From JBLWXV01 sp048267245 (GTDB lineage: Bacteria; Bdellovibrionota; Bacteriovoracia; Bacteriovoracales; Bacteriovoracaceae): a stretch of DNA of 64,000 nt. The position numbers and the translations under genes are program-made. The stretch spans positions 310,001 through 374,000 of the forward strand of contig JBLWXV010000002.1 of assembly GCA_048267245.1 (NCBI GenBank). The letters run 5' to 3'. Each line of letters begins with the position of its first letter. The stretch's first letter is position 1. The notes beneath the pieces were generated by a model. That model made no database searches and had not been told where the DNA came from. It saw nothing but the letters and a program-made list of their open reading frames with translations. Below, one piece after another: positions 23,143-31,662 of the stretch.

Positions 23143-24721
23143 AATCTATCGCAAAGAAAATCAGTGCAAAAATCATCACCCCTAAGAGACCAATTCTTTG
23201 AAAAAGTGTTGGTCGGCTCTCTTTAAGAGCGATTTCATAGGTTTTTGCAGTTGCAAGATCAAGTTCAATTCGCTCCGACTCACTTCCATCTGGATAGATG
23301 ACTGAGGTCACGCCCGTATTTGTCATGCGAACTAAAGGCAATTGAAATTCGCTCGCTCTCCACTTGGCCAGAAAGAGATGTTGGTAGGGTTCACTAGTGA
23401 TTCCATACCAGGAATCATTAGTGAGGTTTAAGATAAAGTGCGGTCTCTGAGCGTTGGCATTTAGATAGTCGGCAATAAAAGAGTCAAAGAGAATTTCATA
23501 GCAAATGGGGGTAATAAAGCGCGCATCTTTGCGCGTTCTAAATAGGGTGTGTTTTTCTCCCTTGGCAAAGTAGCTGATGTTAGTGATGTACTTACTAAGA
23601 ACTCCGTTGAGTGGGCCAAAGGGAAGACCCTCCCCAAAGGGAATCAATTTCATCTTGTGGTAGGAGTCTGAAAGGCTTTGGTCATCTGCTTTAAAAAGAA
23701 AGGCGGTATTATATTCAGTTTCAAACTGCGTGGTGAGATTTGCTCTTGGATTTTGGTCGTATCCACCGGTGAGCACATCAGCTCCCGTCTGCTCCATCAC
23801 TCGTTTGACGAGGGCCGGCGCCGATTTCATTGCGCTTGATTGAATGAGCCTAGGGTAAGCCGTCTCTGGCCAGACGATAAGATCAACAGCGCTCTCATCT
23901 GCAGCAGTTGAAAGTTCGAGGTAGCGGGCAAATACATCTTTAAGGGCGAGATTGTCACCAGCTTCAGAGGCAATCTTCATAAAGTTGCCTACATTAGGTT
24001 GCACTAATTTAACTCTTATAGACTCTGAGCTTTCGCCTTGGTGCCATGATGAAGGAGTGAAAAGAGAGGCAAGCACAACAAGCATCGCAACAGTTGCACC
24101 ATAGAAGTAGTCACTTCTTCTCTTTGCTTGAACTAACTTCAAAACGACAAAGTAAGTGATGAAGCTATAAAAGGGAGCGCCAAAGTAGGAGGCCAAGTGA
24201 GTGAGTGGTGGAAAGGCCATCCATACATGGCCTGCGTGGGCCGGAAATTGTTGGGGAATTAGTGACTCTAGGAGAGTCAGAAGTGCCGCCAGTAGAGCGT
24301 GATTGGAAGTGATTCTTGGAGCAATCGCCTTTTTACGTAGAAAGTAGATGATTAAAATAAAGCACCACAGCTGTGGGACAATGACGGCCGAGAAGCCCAA
24401 GCCTAAGAGGTAGTTGAGAGGGGCCTCTAGTCCTCCAAACTCCTTTAAGGTGTAGGGAATCCAGTAGAAGCCTAACTGGTAGTGGCCAAGGGAAAAACCG
24501 AGGATCGTAAGGATCATTTTTTTGAGCGGAAGTTCGCGCTCTCCACTCAGTGAGTCCCTAAGGAGGTAGAAGAGAATTCCAAGGCCAAAGAAGGTCGGGA
24601 GACCAAGAGGGGGAAGTCCTTTGATCGGAAATCCCGCAGCGTAGAGTGCTCCGGCCAGCAGGGCGAGTATAAACTGTATTCCCGCTCTATTTGATCCCTG
24701 TAATACGGCATTGTTTTGCAT
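23117..24721 (-). CDS. lnt: Apolipoprotein N-acyltransferase
   Basis: 534 residues from ATG 24721 (a TTG at 24748 is the only earlier choice). Six or more N-terminal membrane helices, then the carbon-nitrogen hydrolase domain with the triad: Glu in VWPETAYPR, Lys in YHKMKLIPFGE and Cys in ITPICYEILF. It adds the third acyl chain to lipoproteins at the periplasmic face of the inner membrane. Several predicted lipoproteins in this window are its likely substrates. Divergent from the zinc-ribbon gene, 56 bases between starts. Confidence 0.94.
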   Translation of the reverse strand: MQNNAVLQGSNRAGIQFILALLAGALYAAGFPIKGLPPLGLPTFFGLGILFYLLRDSLSGERELPLKKMILTILGFSLGHYQLGFYWIPYTLKEFGGLEAPLNYLLGLGFSAVIVPQLWCFILIIYFLRKKAIAPRITSNHALLAALLTLLESLIPQQFPAHAGHVWMAFPPLTHLASYFGAPFYSFITYFVVLKLVQAKRRSDYFYGATVAMLVVLASLFTPSSWHQGESSESIRVKLVQPNVGNFMKIASEAGDNLALKDVFARYLELSTAADESAVDLIVWPETAYPRLIQSSAMKSAPALVKRVMEQTGADVLTGGYDQNPRANLTTQFETEYNTAFLFKADDQSLSDSYHKMKLIPFGEGLPFGPLNGVLSKYITNISYFAKGEKHTLFRTRKDARFITPICYEILFDSFIADYLNANAQRPHFILNLTNDSWYGITSEPYQHLFLAKWRASEFQLPLVRMTNTGVTSVIYPDGSESERIELDLATAKTYEIALKESRPTLFQRIGLLGVMIFALIFFAIDFTRGRSPL

Positions 24722-24777
24722 GGGTTTATGATAGACTTCATTTGCCAAAGGTGCCAGCGGCTAGTTATCCTAAATAC

Positions 24778-25461
24778 ATGGAAGTACAACATCATCCTGC
24801 TCCTCGTATCACACCTCTCATAAGCGGAAAAGCACCAGAGTCGCTCAAGCGCTGCCCAAAGTGTGCCTCCTTCTTTATCACCGATACTTCCTGTGAGAGT
24901 TGTGGATTTCAACTAGACTACGATGGACTTGGCCCTCCAATGGGAGCGCGCAGCTATTACTCACTTCTTGAGAGCTATCATCAAGAGTGGCCCCTTCACT
25001 ATCGCCTCTTTCCTCGGATCGCAGCGCAGAGCTTTAAGCGCTCACTTAAGAATCCCAAGCGCTATCCTAAAGAGACGAGATTGCTCTTTAGACTGGCACA
25101 GCGATTTAGTAAGATTTCTGAATACTTTCTCGCCAGCGATGGAGGAGATCTCTCAGAGAGAAAGCTCTTCTTGGTAGAATGGAGAGCACTCTGCTTAGAA
25201 CTTCTTGCGTGCTACGGTGAAGCCTGGGTTTCTTCAAAATTGGACGAACTCATCACTGAGAACACTAAGGCAACTAAAGTGAACCTCTTGATGGGTTTTT
25301 ACTCGCGCGCGCTTGAAGAGTTTCGCCTCAAACCAAAGCACGACAACAGCAATTTCATTAGTCCAAAATTTCTCAATTATATGGGAGCGATGCTACTCAT
25401 TGGAATTGCCAGTGTCTCTGCACTGGCGCTAATGAAGTACTACACAATTGTCGGAAGATAA
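24778..25461 (+). CDS. Zinc-ribbon protein with C-terminal membrane anchor
   Basis: 227 residues from ATG 24778; the longer in-frame version would run into the lnt start. A four-Cys zinc ribbon, CPKC near residue 29 and CESCGFQ about 15 residues on, opens the protein. A helical region (50-190) with many basic and aromatic residues follows, and one membrane span (GAMLLIGIASVSALALM) lies near the end. Tail-anchored topology facing the cytoplasm is expected. No family recognised. Convergent with the subtilase; stops 3 bases apart. Confidence 0.6.
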   Translation: MEVQHHPAPRITPLISGKAPESLKRCPKCASFFITDTSCESCGFQLDYDGLGPPMGARSYYSLLESYHQEWPLHYRLFPRIAAQSFKRSLKNPKRYPKETRLLFRLAQRFSKISEYFLASDGGDLSERKLFLVEWRALCLELLACYGEAWVSSKLDELITENTKATKVNLLMGFYSRALEEFRLKPKHDNSNFISPKFLNYMGAMLLIGIASVSALALMKYYTIVGR

Positions 25462-25464
25462 TTC

Positions 25465-26628
25465 TTAGTTGGACGCCCTGGTCGCGCCTTTCTTGCCGGC
25501 CAAGTCTCGCTGTACTTGCCTTGTGGCAAGTCTCTTTCTCTCACTGGTGAGTTGAGTGGCCATCGCCACGGCATTGCTCGCGTCTAGGCGACCACCAGTA
25601 TTTGTTTTATTCATCAAGCTCATCTCTTTTTTAGCTGAGTCGCGAATAACTCTTTTAATATCTGAAGTTGTGAGCACAGGAAACTCGGCCATTAAAAGTG
25701 CGGCCACGCCACTTACAAATGCTGTTGCCTGGCTTGTTCCAGTGAGAAAACCCGCTCTACTTGCTGGAAGAGCAGACTTAATTCTGTATCCGGGTGCCGA
25801 GATATCGACACTTTGCTTGCCATAATTTGAAGAACTCAGCACTTTCACCGACTGATCGTGAGCAGTGACGGAAATGATATTTTCAAGTCCGTAACTAGCT
25901 GGGTAGTAGGCATTATTTTTAAAATCAATATTAGATTGTTCGTTACCTGCCGCCGCGACAACAAGTATCCCCTTCTTTTCTGCGAGCTTGAGAATGCGAA
26001 GCTCCTCAAGTGCAGGCTCTGGTCCACCACCTGAGTAGTTGATTACATCAACGTTTTGATCAACGGCATATCTGAGGGCCTCAATCGTAGAGTTGAGATT
26101 GTCCTGTCCTGTGGCCTGTGGGTTGTAGTACTTAAGTGAGAGTATTTTTACTCCCGGATAAACACTTTTTACAATTCCAGAAACGTGAGTGCCGTGGCCA
26201 TGGGTATCGATGGGAGCAAATTTATTCTTAGCACCCTTTGAGAAGTCGATGCCATAGTTTTCTGTTGAAACTGATGTTCCCGGAATATAGAGATTGTCTT
26301 TTAGAAAGGGGTGATTGACGTCAATGCCGGTATCGATCACGGCCACAACTACATCTCTCTTTTTCTCAAAGCTCTTCCAGGCATCACCTAGATTAATATT
26401 TGAGGCAACTTCACTGGGATCAACGCCCCAGCTAGCATATTTAGATTTGAGTTCTGAAAGATCAATTCCACTTAGTTGAAGTGTGGGTTGTGCGGGAGCA
26501 GCTGTGGGCTTTGGAGTGGTGTCGCTCTTTAAAACCTTTTTTAGTAGTGCTGGCTTAATAACCTGCGCGCTTGCACTGAAGCTGAGGGTAAGAAGCACTG
26601 AAAGGGTTAGAGCTTTATAATGTTTCAC
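25465..26628 (-). CDS. Exported subtilisin-like (S8) serine protease
   Basis: 387 residues from GTG 26628 with GGAG upstream; the longer ATG reading puts a charged stretch before the signal peptide (HYKALTLSVLLTLSFSASA). Catalytic Asp in VAVIDTGIDVNHP, His in DTHGHGTHVSGIV, oxyanion Asn in VVAAAGNEQSN and Ser in GTSQATAFVSGVAALL. A short N-terminal segment (SKYASWGVDPSEVASNI) stands where others have an I9 propeptide, so a canonical inhibitor propeptide may be lacking. Secreted or periplasmic endopeptidase. Confidence 0.9.
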   Translation of the reverse strand: MKHYKALTLSVLLTLSFSASAQVIKPALLKKVLKSDTTPKPTAAPAQPTLQLSGIDLSELKSKYASWGVDPSEVASNINLGDAWKSFEKKRDVVVAVIDTGIDVNHPFLKDNLYIPGTSVSTENYGIDFSKGAKNKFAPIDTHGHGTHVSGIVKSVYPGVKILSLKYYNPQATGQDNLNSTIEALRYAVDQNVDVINYSGGGPEPALEELRILKLAEKKGILVVAAAGNEQSNIDFKNNAYYPASYGLENIISVTAHDQSVKVLSSSNYGKQSVDISAPGYRIKSALPASRAGFLTGTSQATAFVSGVAALLMAEFPVLTTSDIKRVIRDSAKKEMSLMNKTNTGGRLDASNAVAMATQLTSERKRLATRQVQRDLAGKKGATRASN

Positions 26629-26961
26629 CAAGATCTCCAAAGAACAAATGTCTGGACTCATTCGAGTCGCTTGCTACTGGCCAATATTTAAGCAAGCCAA
26701 GTACCAATGGAAACACTGTTATATTAATAACTTAGTAATCCACCAGGGGCCTCTTTTTGGGCCCATTTTTGATACTTGTCTATATTTTAGTCAATCTGGG
26801 GGCGGGAGCGTTTGGGCAGGCAAAATGGCCCTGGTGGTGACACTTGCTTGACTTTAAGTTGAGTAAAATACTGAAAACAGAATGCCAGGAATTGGCGAGG
26901 CCCTTGCTCAGTAGGTATGTAGCTTCCATTGATGGGAGCAGGAATTGGAAAGGAGTACCTC
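26629..26961. other. Intergenic region between divergent protease and lipoprotein genes
   Basis: 333 bases without a credible gene. It contains a hairpin, stem gggcc / ggccc at 26747-26751 and 26760-26764 with an 8-base loop, followed by ATTTTT, which could terminate a short plus-strand RNA. Both flanking promoters should lie here; no clean -35/-10 pair was found. Confidence 0.4.
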
Positions 26962-27180
26962 ATGTCAACTTGGAAGACAATTGCCCTTATAAGCCTCACA
27001 CTTTCACTTGTTAGCTGTGGAACTAGCTCACTCTCAAAAGGGAAGAGATCACCAGGAGCTGAGACCCAAAAAACATTTGAACTTCGTCAGCGCGCCCAGC
27101 TTGAAAGAGAGCTAGGAAATATTCTTGGTAAGACCGCTTTCATCAGCGACTACCAAATGAAAGAAGACGAAGTTTTTTAG
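26962..27180 (+). CDS. Small lipoprotein
   Basis: 72 residues from ATG 26962 with AGGAG 6 bases upstream. MSTWKTIALISLTLSLVSC is a lipoprotein signal, acyl Cys at 19. The mature 53 residues are charged and helical with LERELGNILGKTAF. No family known. Monocistronic, followed by a strong terminator. Confidence 0.7.
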   Translation: MSTWKTIALISLTLSLVSCGTSSLSKGKRSPGAETQKTFELRQRAQLERELGNILGKTAFISDYQMKEDEVF

Positions 27181-27200
27181 TCAGAAATCACATGAGATAA

Positions 27201-27235
27201 AAAAAAGCCCAGGCATGAAGCCTGGGCTTTTTTTA
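27201..27235. terminator. Strong bidirectional terminator
   Basis: Long inverted repeat aaaaaagcccaggc / gcctgggctttttt (27201-27214 with 27220-27233), 5-base loop. It serves the small lipoprotein gene on the plus strand and dksA on the minus strand. Confidence 0.92.
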
Positions 27236-27254
27236 TGGAGTAAAGACCAGGCTC

Positions 27255-27626
27255 TTAGGCCCAGTTTTGGAAGCGTTGTTGTTCGCGCTCGCGCTCTTCG
27301 GCGTGCGTGATACAAAGAGTTGTCCACGGCTGATTACAAAGACGCTTGTCTTCGATCTCTTCATCGCACTCTTCACAGTGTCCATAAGTTCCCTCTTCAA
27401 GGCGAGTGAGGGCCATCTCAATTTGGCGTAGCTTACCCATTTCTCTAGAGCGAAGGTTGAATGAAACCTGTTGATTAATCAAATTAGTCGCGAGGTCAGC
27501 TTCATCAGGGAGGTCATCAGATGATACGTGAAGGTCCTCTCTGCTTTTCATGGCGTCGCTGTTTAAGATCTTCTCCTTGGCTTCGAGAAGGAGGTTCTTA
27601 AACTTGTCGAATCTTGCCTTATCCAT
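27255..27626 (-). CDS. dksA: DksA/TraR-family transcription factor
   Basis: 123 residues from ATG 27626 behind AAGGAGG. Coiled-coil N-terminal part with the DLPDEADLATNLINQQ segment (Asp residues reach the RNA polymerase secondary channel in E. coli DksA), then the zinc region THCEECDEEI-type: CEEC, CNQP and CITHAEE. The last ligand pair reads C-x-x-H where DksA normally has C-x-x-C, an uncommon variant. DksA works with ppGpp to tune rRNA and amino-acid promoters. Monocistronic, with a recognisable promoter at 27694-27723. Confidence 0.88.
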   Translation of the reverse strand: MDKARFDKFKNLLLEAKEKILNSDAMKSREDLHVSSDDLPDEADLATNLINQQVSFNLRSREMGKLRQIEMALTRLEEGTYGHCEECDEEIEDKRLCNQPWTTLCITHAEEREREQQRFQNWA

Positions 27627-27693
27627 AAAATCCTCCTTGATTCTTTGGTTCCCTTTATAGTGTATGTGTTTAGGGCCCAAGGCTGTAACCATT

Positions 27694-27723
27694 ATTGTAG
27701 ATTTTTTCTACAAAGCGTTACAA
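27694..27723 (-). promoter_or_regulatory. Probable sigma-70 promoter of dksA with inverted repeat
   Basis: On the minus strand TTGTAA (27718-27723) and TACAAT (27694-27699) are separated by 18 bases. The spacer and -10 carry an inverted repeat TTGTAGA-ttttt-TCTACAA (27695-27701 with 27707-27713), which may be an operator. Confidence 0.5.
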
Positions 27724-27834
27724 GGGAAAATTATTGCACAAATTCTTACAATGACGGATGCATTATGTCGGTTATTGCGAGTTTCCCACGCTCGCGCTAA
27801 GGTGAGTAAATTAGTTTTTTAATAAGGAGCATAT

Positions 27835-28326
27835 ATGTCAGAGCGTACTGAGCAAGATATCGCCCGTGCTGCGGGTGTCGGTAATATCCCTTCTGGTCTC
27901 TTTGTTATCACCACTCACGAAAACGGAGTGAGTGATGGCTATCTCGCGAGCTGGGTGCAGCAGGTCTCTTTCTCACCCTTAATGGTCTCTCTTGCTATCA
28001 ATGAGTCTCGTCCAGGATATCAGCGCATTAAAAACGGTGAGACATTCACGATCAATGTCGTTGGCGACCACGATATGGGCTACTTGAGATATTTTTGGAA
28101 AGGCTACTCGCCGGCGGAAAATCCTTTCGGAGAGATTGAGCACGAAGTCACAAAAGAGGGGGGAGTGGCCATTAAAGGCGCTATCGCTTCTATCGATTGC
28201 AAAATTGATTCAAGCATCAAGCCTGGGGATCACGAAATTGTGATCGCCAAAGTACTTGCCTCTCGCGTCCACAACAGCGAAGCAAAGTCTAAAGTCCACC
28301 TACGCAAGTCTGGTCTCGATTACTAA
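27835..28326 (+). CDS. Flavin-reductase-like FMN-binding protein (flavodiiron C-terminal type)
   Basis: 163 residues behind AAGGAG. Segments NIPSGLFVITTH, LASWVQQVSFSPLMVSLAI, GDHEIVIAKV and the final KVHLRKSGLDY match the flavin-reductase module found at the C-terminus of cyanobacterial flavodiiron proteins. There it passes electrons from NAD(P)H to the diiron core. Here the module stands alone; no diiron or rubredoxin gene is adjacent. It probably binds FMN and reduces it with NAD(P)H, possibly in oxygen or NO detoxification. Cytoplasmic, no signal. Confidence 0.8.
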   Translation: MSERTEQDIARAAGVGNIPSGLFVITTHENGVSDGYLASWVQQVSFSPLMVSLAINESRPGYQRIKNGETFTINVVGDHDMGYLRYFWKGYSPAENPFGEIEHEVTKEGGVAIKGAIASIDCKIDSSIKPGDHEIVIAKVLASRVHNSEAKSKVHLRKSGLDY

Positions 28327-28523
28327 AAAGTAAAATTTTCATAATTCTCTCCAGTGTTTCGGCCAAATGGCCGGGGCCTTGGAGGGACTATCTAACTAAT
28401 ATCTAAGATCTTTTGGCGAACTCCAAGTGAGCACGGCCCCAATCCCTGTAAATTCTGCGCACGGGTTGTCGTGGGCAGTGAAAGTGTTAGGGTGCCGCTC
28501 GAGTCAAGACAAAGGAGCTTATT

Positions 28524-29180
28524 ATGAAGATGTTGGTCATTCTTTTGTTCTTATCAGCTACTGCCCACGCTGGACTTCAGTCGAAGATTGAGTCCTATGA
28601 AAGCCGCAGTGATGTGTTGAGTTCAATTGCTAGAATTAAAAAAATTGTTTTACCCAGATCAAAAGGTTTGTGCGCTAAGCACGTGAGGCTTGGGTATATG
28701 TATAGTGGAATGATTCCAAGTCACCCTGGTATCAACTACGCCAAAAATTATCAGCCGTACTTCGAGCGCCAGGGCTGGAGCAACCTTTATAGTGCGACTT
28801 ATAAAAAGCAGCTCGATGCAAATCTCTTTAAGACGCCCTCAGGGTGCGCGGTTGTGTACTCGGCCATCGATGCTCGCAATGATCGAAATGGTCACATCGG
28901 CCACATTGAGATGCGAATTAAAGGCTCTAAGTGGGGCTTTATTAGCGACTACTATTCACCTGACCCCAGAACGGGAAGGAAGTGCTTAAAGCCTGGTAAA
29001 GTAATCACACGTCTTAAGACCTTTACCGCAAGATCGGGCTCTCCCTATTACAAGAAAGGTCAAAGGGTTAAGCGCTATATAAAGGTGACGACTTGTGATA
29101 AGTATTCTACAAATGCCGCCTCCGCCATTGGCAATGAGTTTAATAATCGCAAAGTTATAGGTGTGAATTGCAAGTTCTAA
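28524..29180 (+). CDS. Secreted Cys-His (NlpC/CHAP-like) putative wall hydrolase
   Basis: 218 residues with signal peptide (MKMLVILLFLSATAHA) and AAGGAG upstream. A putative catalytic Cys50 is in KGLCAKHVRLGY, followed by PSGCAVVY (about 105-112) and GHIGHIEMRI with His124/His127, then WGFISDYYS. The order Cys, P-x-G-x-V-V-Y, GH(I), F-I-S-D is that of papain-fold amidases of the CHAP/NlpC type. A related domain ends the protein at 59911-61308. Likely peptidoglycan amidase or endopeptidase; target wall (own or prey) unknown. The next gene starts inside its 3' end. Confidence 0.6.
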   Translation: MKMLVILLFLSATAHAGLQSKIESYESRSDVLSSIARIKKIVLPRSKGLCAKHVRLGYMYSGMIPSHPGINYAKNYQPYFERQGWSNLYSATYKKQLDANLFKTPSGCAVVYSAIDARNDRNGHIGHIEMRIKGSKWGFISDYYSPDPRTGRKCLKPGKVITRLKTFTARSGSPYYKKGQRVKRYIKVTTCDKYSTNAASAIGNEFNNRKVIGVNCKF

Positions 29181-29836
29181 TTAAATTCTTTCTCCCCATG
29201 GCCCTCGTGGTCGGTCTGCTCTACTGGCTCTTTGTTCCGGGTGAAGCGCCTATTGTCCCTGAGCCAGTGCAGTCTAGTGAGCGAGAGGATTTTCGGGCCC
29301 AGAAAATGGCCCAAGAGGCACTTGAAGAAGCGAATCCTAGTGTAACGCCAACAGCTACCCCAAGACCCATTCGCACTCCTTTTAAGCGTGCTGCCGGAAA
29401 AACTAGTGGAGACGCTGGCAGTCCTGATCAGGTTTCTGATGAGCTTCAGGAGCAAGTGACTCGCGAAGTAGTGCAGAAGTTTGAAGATATGATTTATCTC
29501 GACTCCCTTCCTGCAGCCGAAGAGGAGAGGTACAAGTATCTCACTAATGGTTTTATGAATTCTCTCTTCTATTTGAATGAAGTTGCCGCGAAGAATGTTG
29601 AAACAAACCCAGAAAATTTAGGCAAGGCCATGAAGTTTCTGTCACTCTACGCTAAAAATGGAAATGCCGAAGAGATTGACGATTCAATTCGAATTATTCG
29701 CAACGAATTTCCCGAGCGCTTTCTCGAGGCTATCAGAGAAATCTCTGAGGAAGACGCCCTCATCATTAACGACATCGTCGACAATCTCGAAGCCGAGGTA
29801 GAAGTGGGCGATGGCGATGAAGTTATTGCTGATTAA
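29168..29836 (+). CDS. Single-span membrane protein, function unknown
   Basis: 222 residues from TTG 29168, overlapping the previous gene by 13 bases; ATG 29198 (212 residues) is an alternative. One N-terminal hydrophobic helix (PMALVVGLLYWLFV), a Pro/Thr/Arg linker (PTATPRPIRTPFKR) and an acidic helical domain (about 90-215). No family recognised. Overlap with the Cys-His hydrolase gene suggests joint expression, perhaps as its membrane partner. The 3' end overlaps mltG convergently by 14 bases. Confidence 0.55.
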   Translation: MQVLIKFFLPMALVVGLLYWLFVPGEAPIVPEPVQSSEREDFRAQKMAQEALEEANPSVTPTATPRPIRTPFKRAAGKTSGDAGSPDQVSDELQEQVTREVVQKFEDMIYLDSLPAAEEERYKYLTNGFMNSLFYLNEVAAKNVETNPENLGKAMKFLSLYAKNGNAEEIDDSIRIIRNEFPERFLEAIREISEEDALIINDIVDNLEAEVEVGDGDEVIAD

Positions 29837-30854
29837 GATCTCTCCAGCTGCGCCCAGCGCGGTTGGAACTCTTCTTTTGCCATTCATCTACAGCGCGATT
29901 GTGATCTTTTAAGTTAGTAGAGAAGACGTGGGTCCCGTCATTCTTGCTCACAAAGTATAGGTAGTCGTGCTTGGCGGGATCGAGAACCGCCTTGATGGCG
30001 GAGATACCTGGGTTGGCAATTGGCCCCACCGGCAGTGCTGATATCTTATAAGTATTGTAATCGGTCTTTTCAAGTAGGTGTGACCTTCTGAGATTGCCGT
30101 TAAAGCGCTCCCAGATGCCATAGATCGTTGTGGGGTCTGATTGGAGGCGCATGCGCTTTTTGAGACGATTGAGAAAGACACCAGCAATCACTGGACGCTC
30201 AAAGCCAGCGCCCGTTTCCTTTTCTACGATTGAAGCAAGTATCACGACCTCAGTCTTAGAAAGTGGGGAGGCTTGAAAGTCCAGAGCGGCAGTTCGCTCA
30301 TTAAAGATTCTCACCATCGCCGCGGCAACATCGCGAGCTGGAGTTTGCGGGGCAAAGGAATAAGTCTCAGGGTAGAGATAGCCTTCTAATGTAGGGCCAG
30401 GCACTCCGAGCTCGCGCGCAAAGGAAGAATCTTTGGCGGCAATAATGAAGTCTTCTTTTGAAGTGACTTTATTCTGATCAAGGATCTGAGCAATCTCATA
30501 GAGATTCTTGCCCTCGGGGATGGTCACACTTGTGAGTACACCTTTGCCCGATTGAAAGAGATCAATCACGCCCAGCATGGTTATACCCGTTGGGATTTCA
30601 TAAATTCCCGTCTTAAAGCTAGTGAGTAAGTTCTTTTGCTGACAATAGCGGTGGAAGATTTTAGTAGAACTAATAATTCCAGCTTCACCTAGGCGGTAAT
30701 TAATTTTTGAGAAGGGCTCGCCACTGTGAATTTGAAACGTCACGGCCGGACCTTCGTACTTGGCAATCGCCAGGGAGTAATAGATTTTGGCCGCGCCAAG
30801 AACGAGACCAAAGAGAGGGGCAATAATAAAGAAGAGAATAAATTTATTCTTCAC
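29823..30854 (-). CDS. mltG: Endolytic murein transglycosylase MltG
   Basis: 343 residues, one N-terminal membrane anchor. YceG/MltG motifs: TIPEGKNLYEIAQIL (LysM-like part), LEGYLYPETYSF, the catalytic Glu in ILASIVEKETG, FLNRLKKRMRLQSDPTTIYG and YNTYKISALPVGPIANPG. Cleaves nascent glycan strands at the periplasmic face, ending chain growth. Lies 27 bases after ruvX, the same pairing seen in many bacteria near each other. Confidence 0.95.
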   Translation of the reverse strand: MKNKFILFFIIAPLFGLVLGAAKIYYSLAIAKYEGPAVTFQIHSGEPFSKINYRLGEAGIISSTKIFHRYCQQKNLLTSFKTGIYEIPTGITMLGVIDLFQSGKGVLTSVTIPEGKNLYEIAQILDQNKVTSKEDFIIAAKDSSFARELGVPGPTLEGYLYPETYSFAPQTPARDVAAAMVRIFNERTAALDFQASPLSKTEVVILASIVEKETGAGFERPVIAGVFLNRLKKRMRLQSDPTTIYGIWERFNGNLRRSHLLEKTDYNTYKISALPVGPIANPGISAIKAVLDPAKHDYLYFVSKNDGTHVFSTNLKDHNRAVDEWQKKSSNRAGRSWRDLNQQ

Positions 30855-30881
30855 GCAGAAACCTTCGTTTGATTTATTAAT

Positions 30882-31337
30882 CTATTGTCCACGATTGCGG
30901 CAAAAATCTTCAAGGATAATTGCAGCACAAAGCGAGTCAAGTTGTTTAGGGTCGACCTTAAAGTTGTAGCGAGGAGAGTTTTTCATTCGCTCCTGTGCTT
31001 CAAAGGTACTTAAAGTCTCATCTTGCTCATAAACCGCAATATTTGTTAGACAGGCGAGTTCTTGACCAAAAGATTTTATTTTCTTTGAGAGGTCTGTTTC
31101 TCTTCCATCGACCATATAAGGCACACCCAGGATGATGATATCAATCAGCTCATCGCTGACCATCTGCTTGAGGCTTGAGAGAACTTGAGCTTCGGATTTA
31201 ACGACGATGCGCTCATAGGGCAGGGGAAAGGGGTCGCGTCCGAAGTGGTAAAGGGCCGTTCCTACAACTTTAGAGCCGTAGTCAATTCCCAAGAGACGTG
31301 AGCCTGGGGCGATCTTGATATCATTCATAGTCGCCAT
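30882..31337 (-). CDS. ruvX: Pre-16S rRNA processing nuclease / Holliday junction resolvase-like YqgF
   Basis: 151 residues, family size. RNase-H fold: LLGIDYGSKVVGTAL (first Asp), IIILGVPYMVDG, YEQDETLSTFEAQERM (Glu) and QLDSLCAAIILEDF (Asp). YqgF homologues mature the 5' end of 16S rRNA or resolve junctions. First gene of the ruvX-mltG unit. Two near ATGs (31337, 31328) are possible starts; the promoter should be in the 325-base region shared divergently with rho. Confidence 0.92.
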   Translation of the reverse strand: MATMNDIKIAPGSRLLGIDYGSKVVGTALYHFGRDPFPLPYERIVVKSEAQVLSSLKQMVSDELIDIIILGVPYMVDGRETDLSKKIKSFGQELACLTNIAVYEQDETLSTFEAQERMKNSPRYNFKVDPKQLDSLCAAIILEDFCRNRGQ

Positions 31338-31662
31338 ACATATATTGCTGCGAAGGCAAATTCAAGAATTTAAAGCGTAGTAATATTAGGGTGATAGCCC
31401 GAACAAGAAACTCGACTCGCTTTTGTTTCTTGACAAGCAACTGGTTTCCAAGGATATTTTCTTTATATTCACAATCTTAATACCTCATCAAAAGATATAG
31501 TCGACTCGCTAATCAAAATAATTTCTGAGTTGACCATGTGTGGCCCATGTCGGGCGATTAATCACAGGCCATGGGCCATAAACTAACTGATGTAGAGGAT
31601 TCACCACTTTTTTACTTCCACACCGAAATCTAAATATTGTTGTAACTGCACCGGAGATTTAA
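31338..31662. other. Divergent ruvX/rho intergenic and probable rho leader
   Basis: 325 bases without a supported gene. It carries a promoter candidate for rho (31430-31460), leaving an mRNA leader of about 190-200 bases, the length at which rho genes elsewhere have autoregulatory leaders. The leader is AT-rich and not clearly C-rich; no strong hairpin with T-tract was found. Confidence 0.4.
31430..31460 (+). promoter_or_regulatory. Candidate promoter of rho
   Basis: Consensus -35 TTGACA at 31430-31435. The best -10 is TATTTT at 31455-31460 (19-base spacer) or GATATT at 31453-31458 (17-base spacer). The perfect -35 is the main support. Confidence 0.4.

Noticed and set aside
26648..26851. 67-codon plus-strand frame in the protease/lipoprotein gap
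   Set aside because: No ribosome site, unlikely composition, and it spans a hairpin with T-run.
28360..28373. Hairpin cggcc-aaat-ggccg as terminator
   Set aside because: Short stem and no T-tract after it; called neither terminator nor regulatory site.
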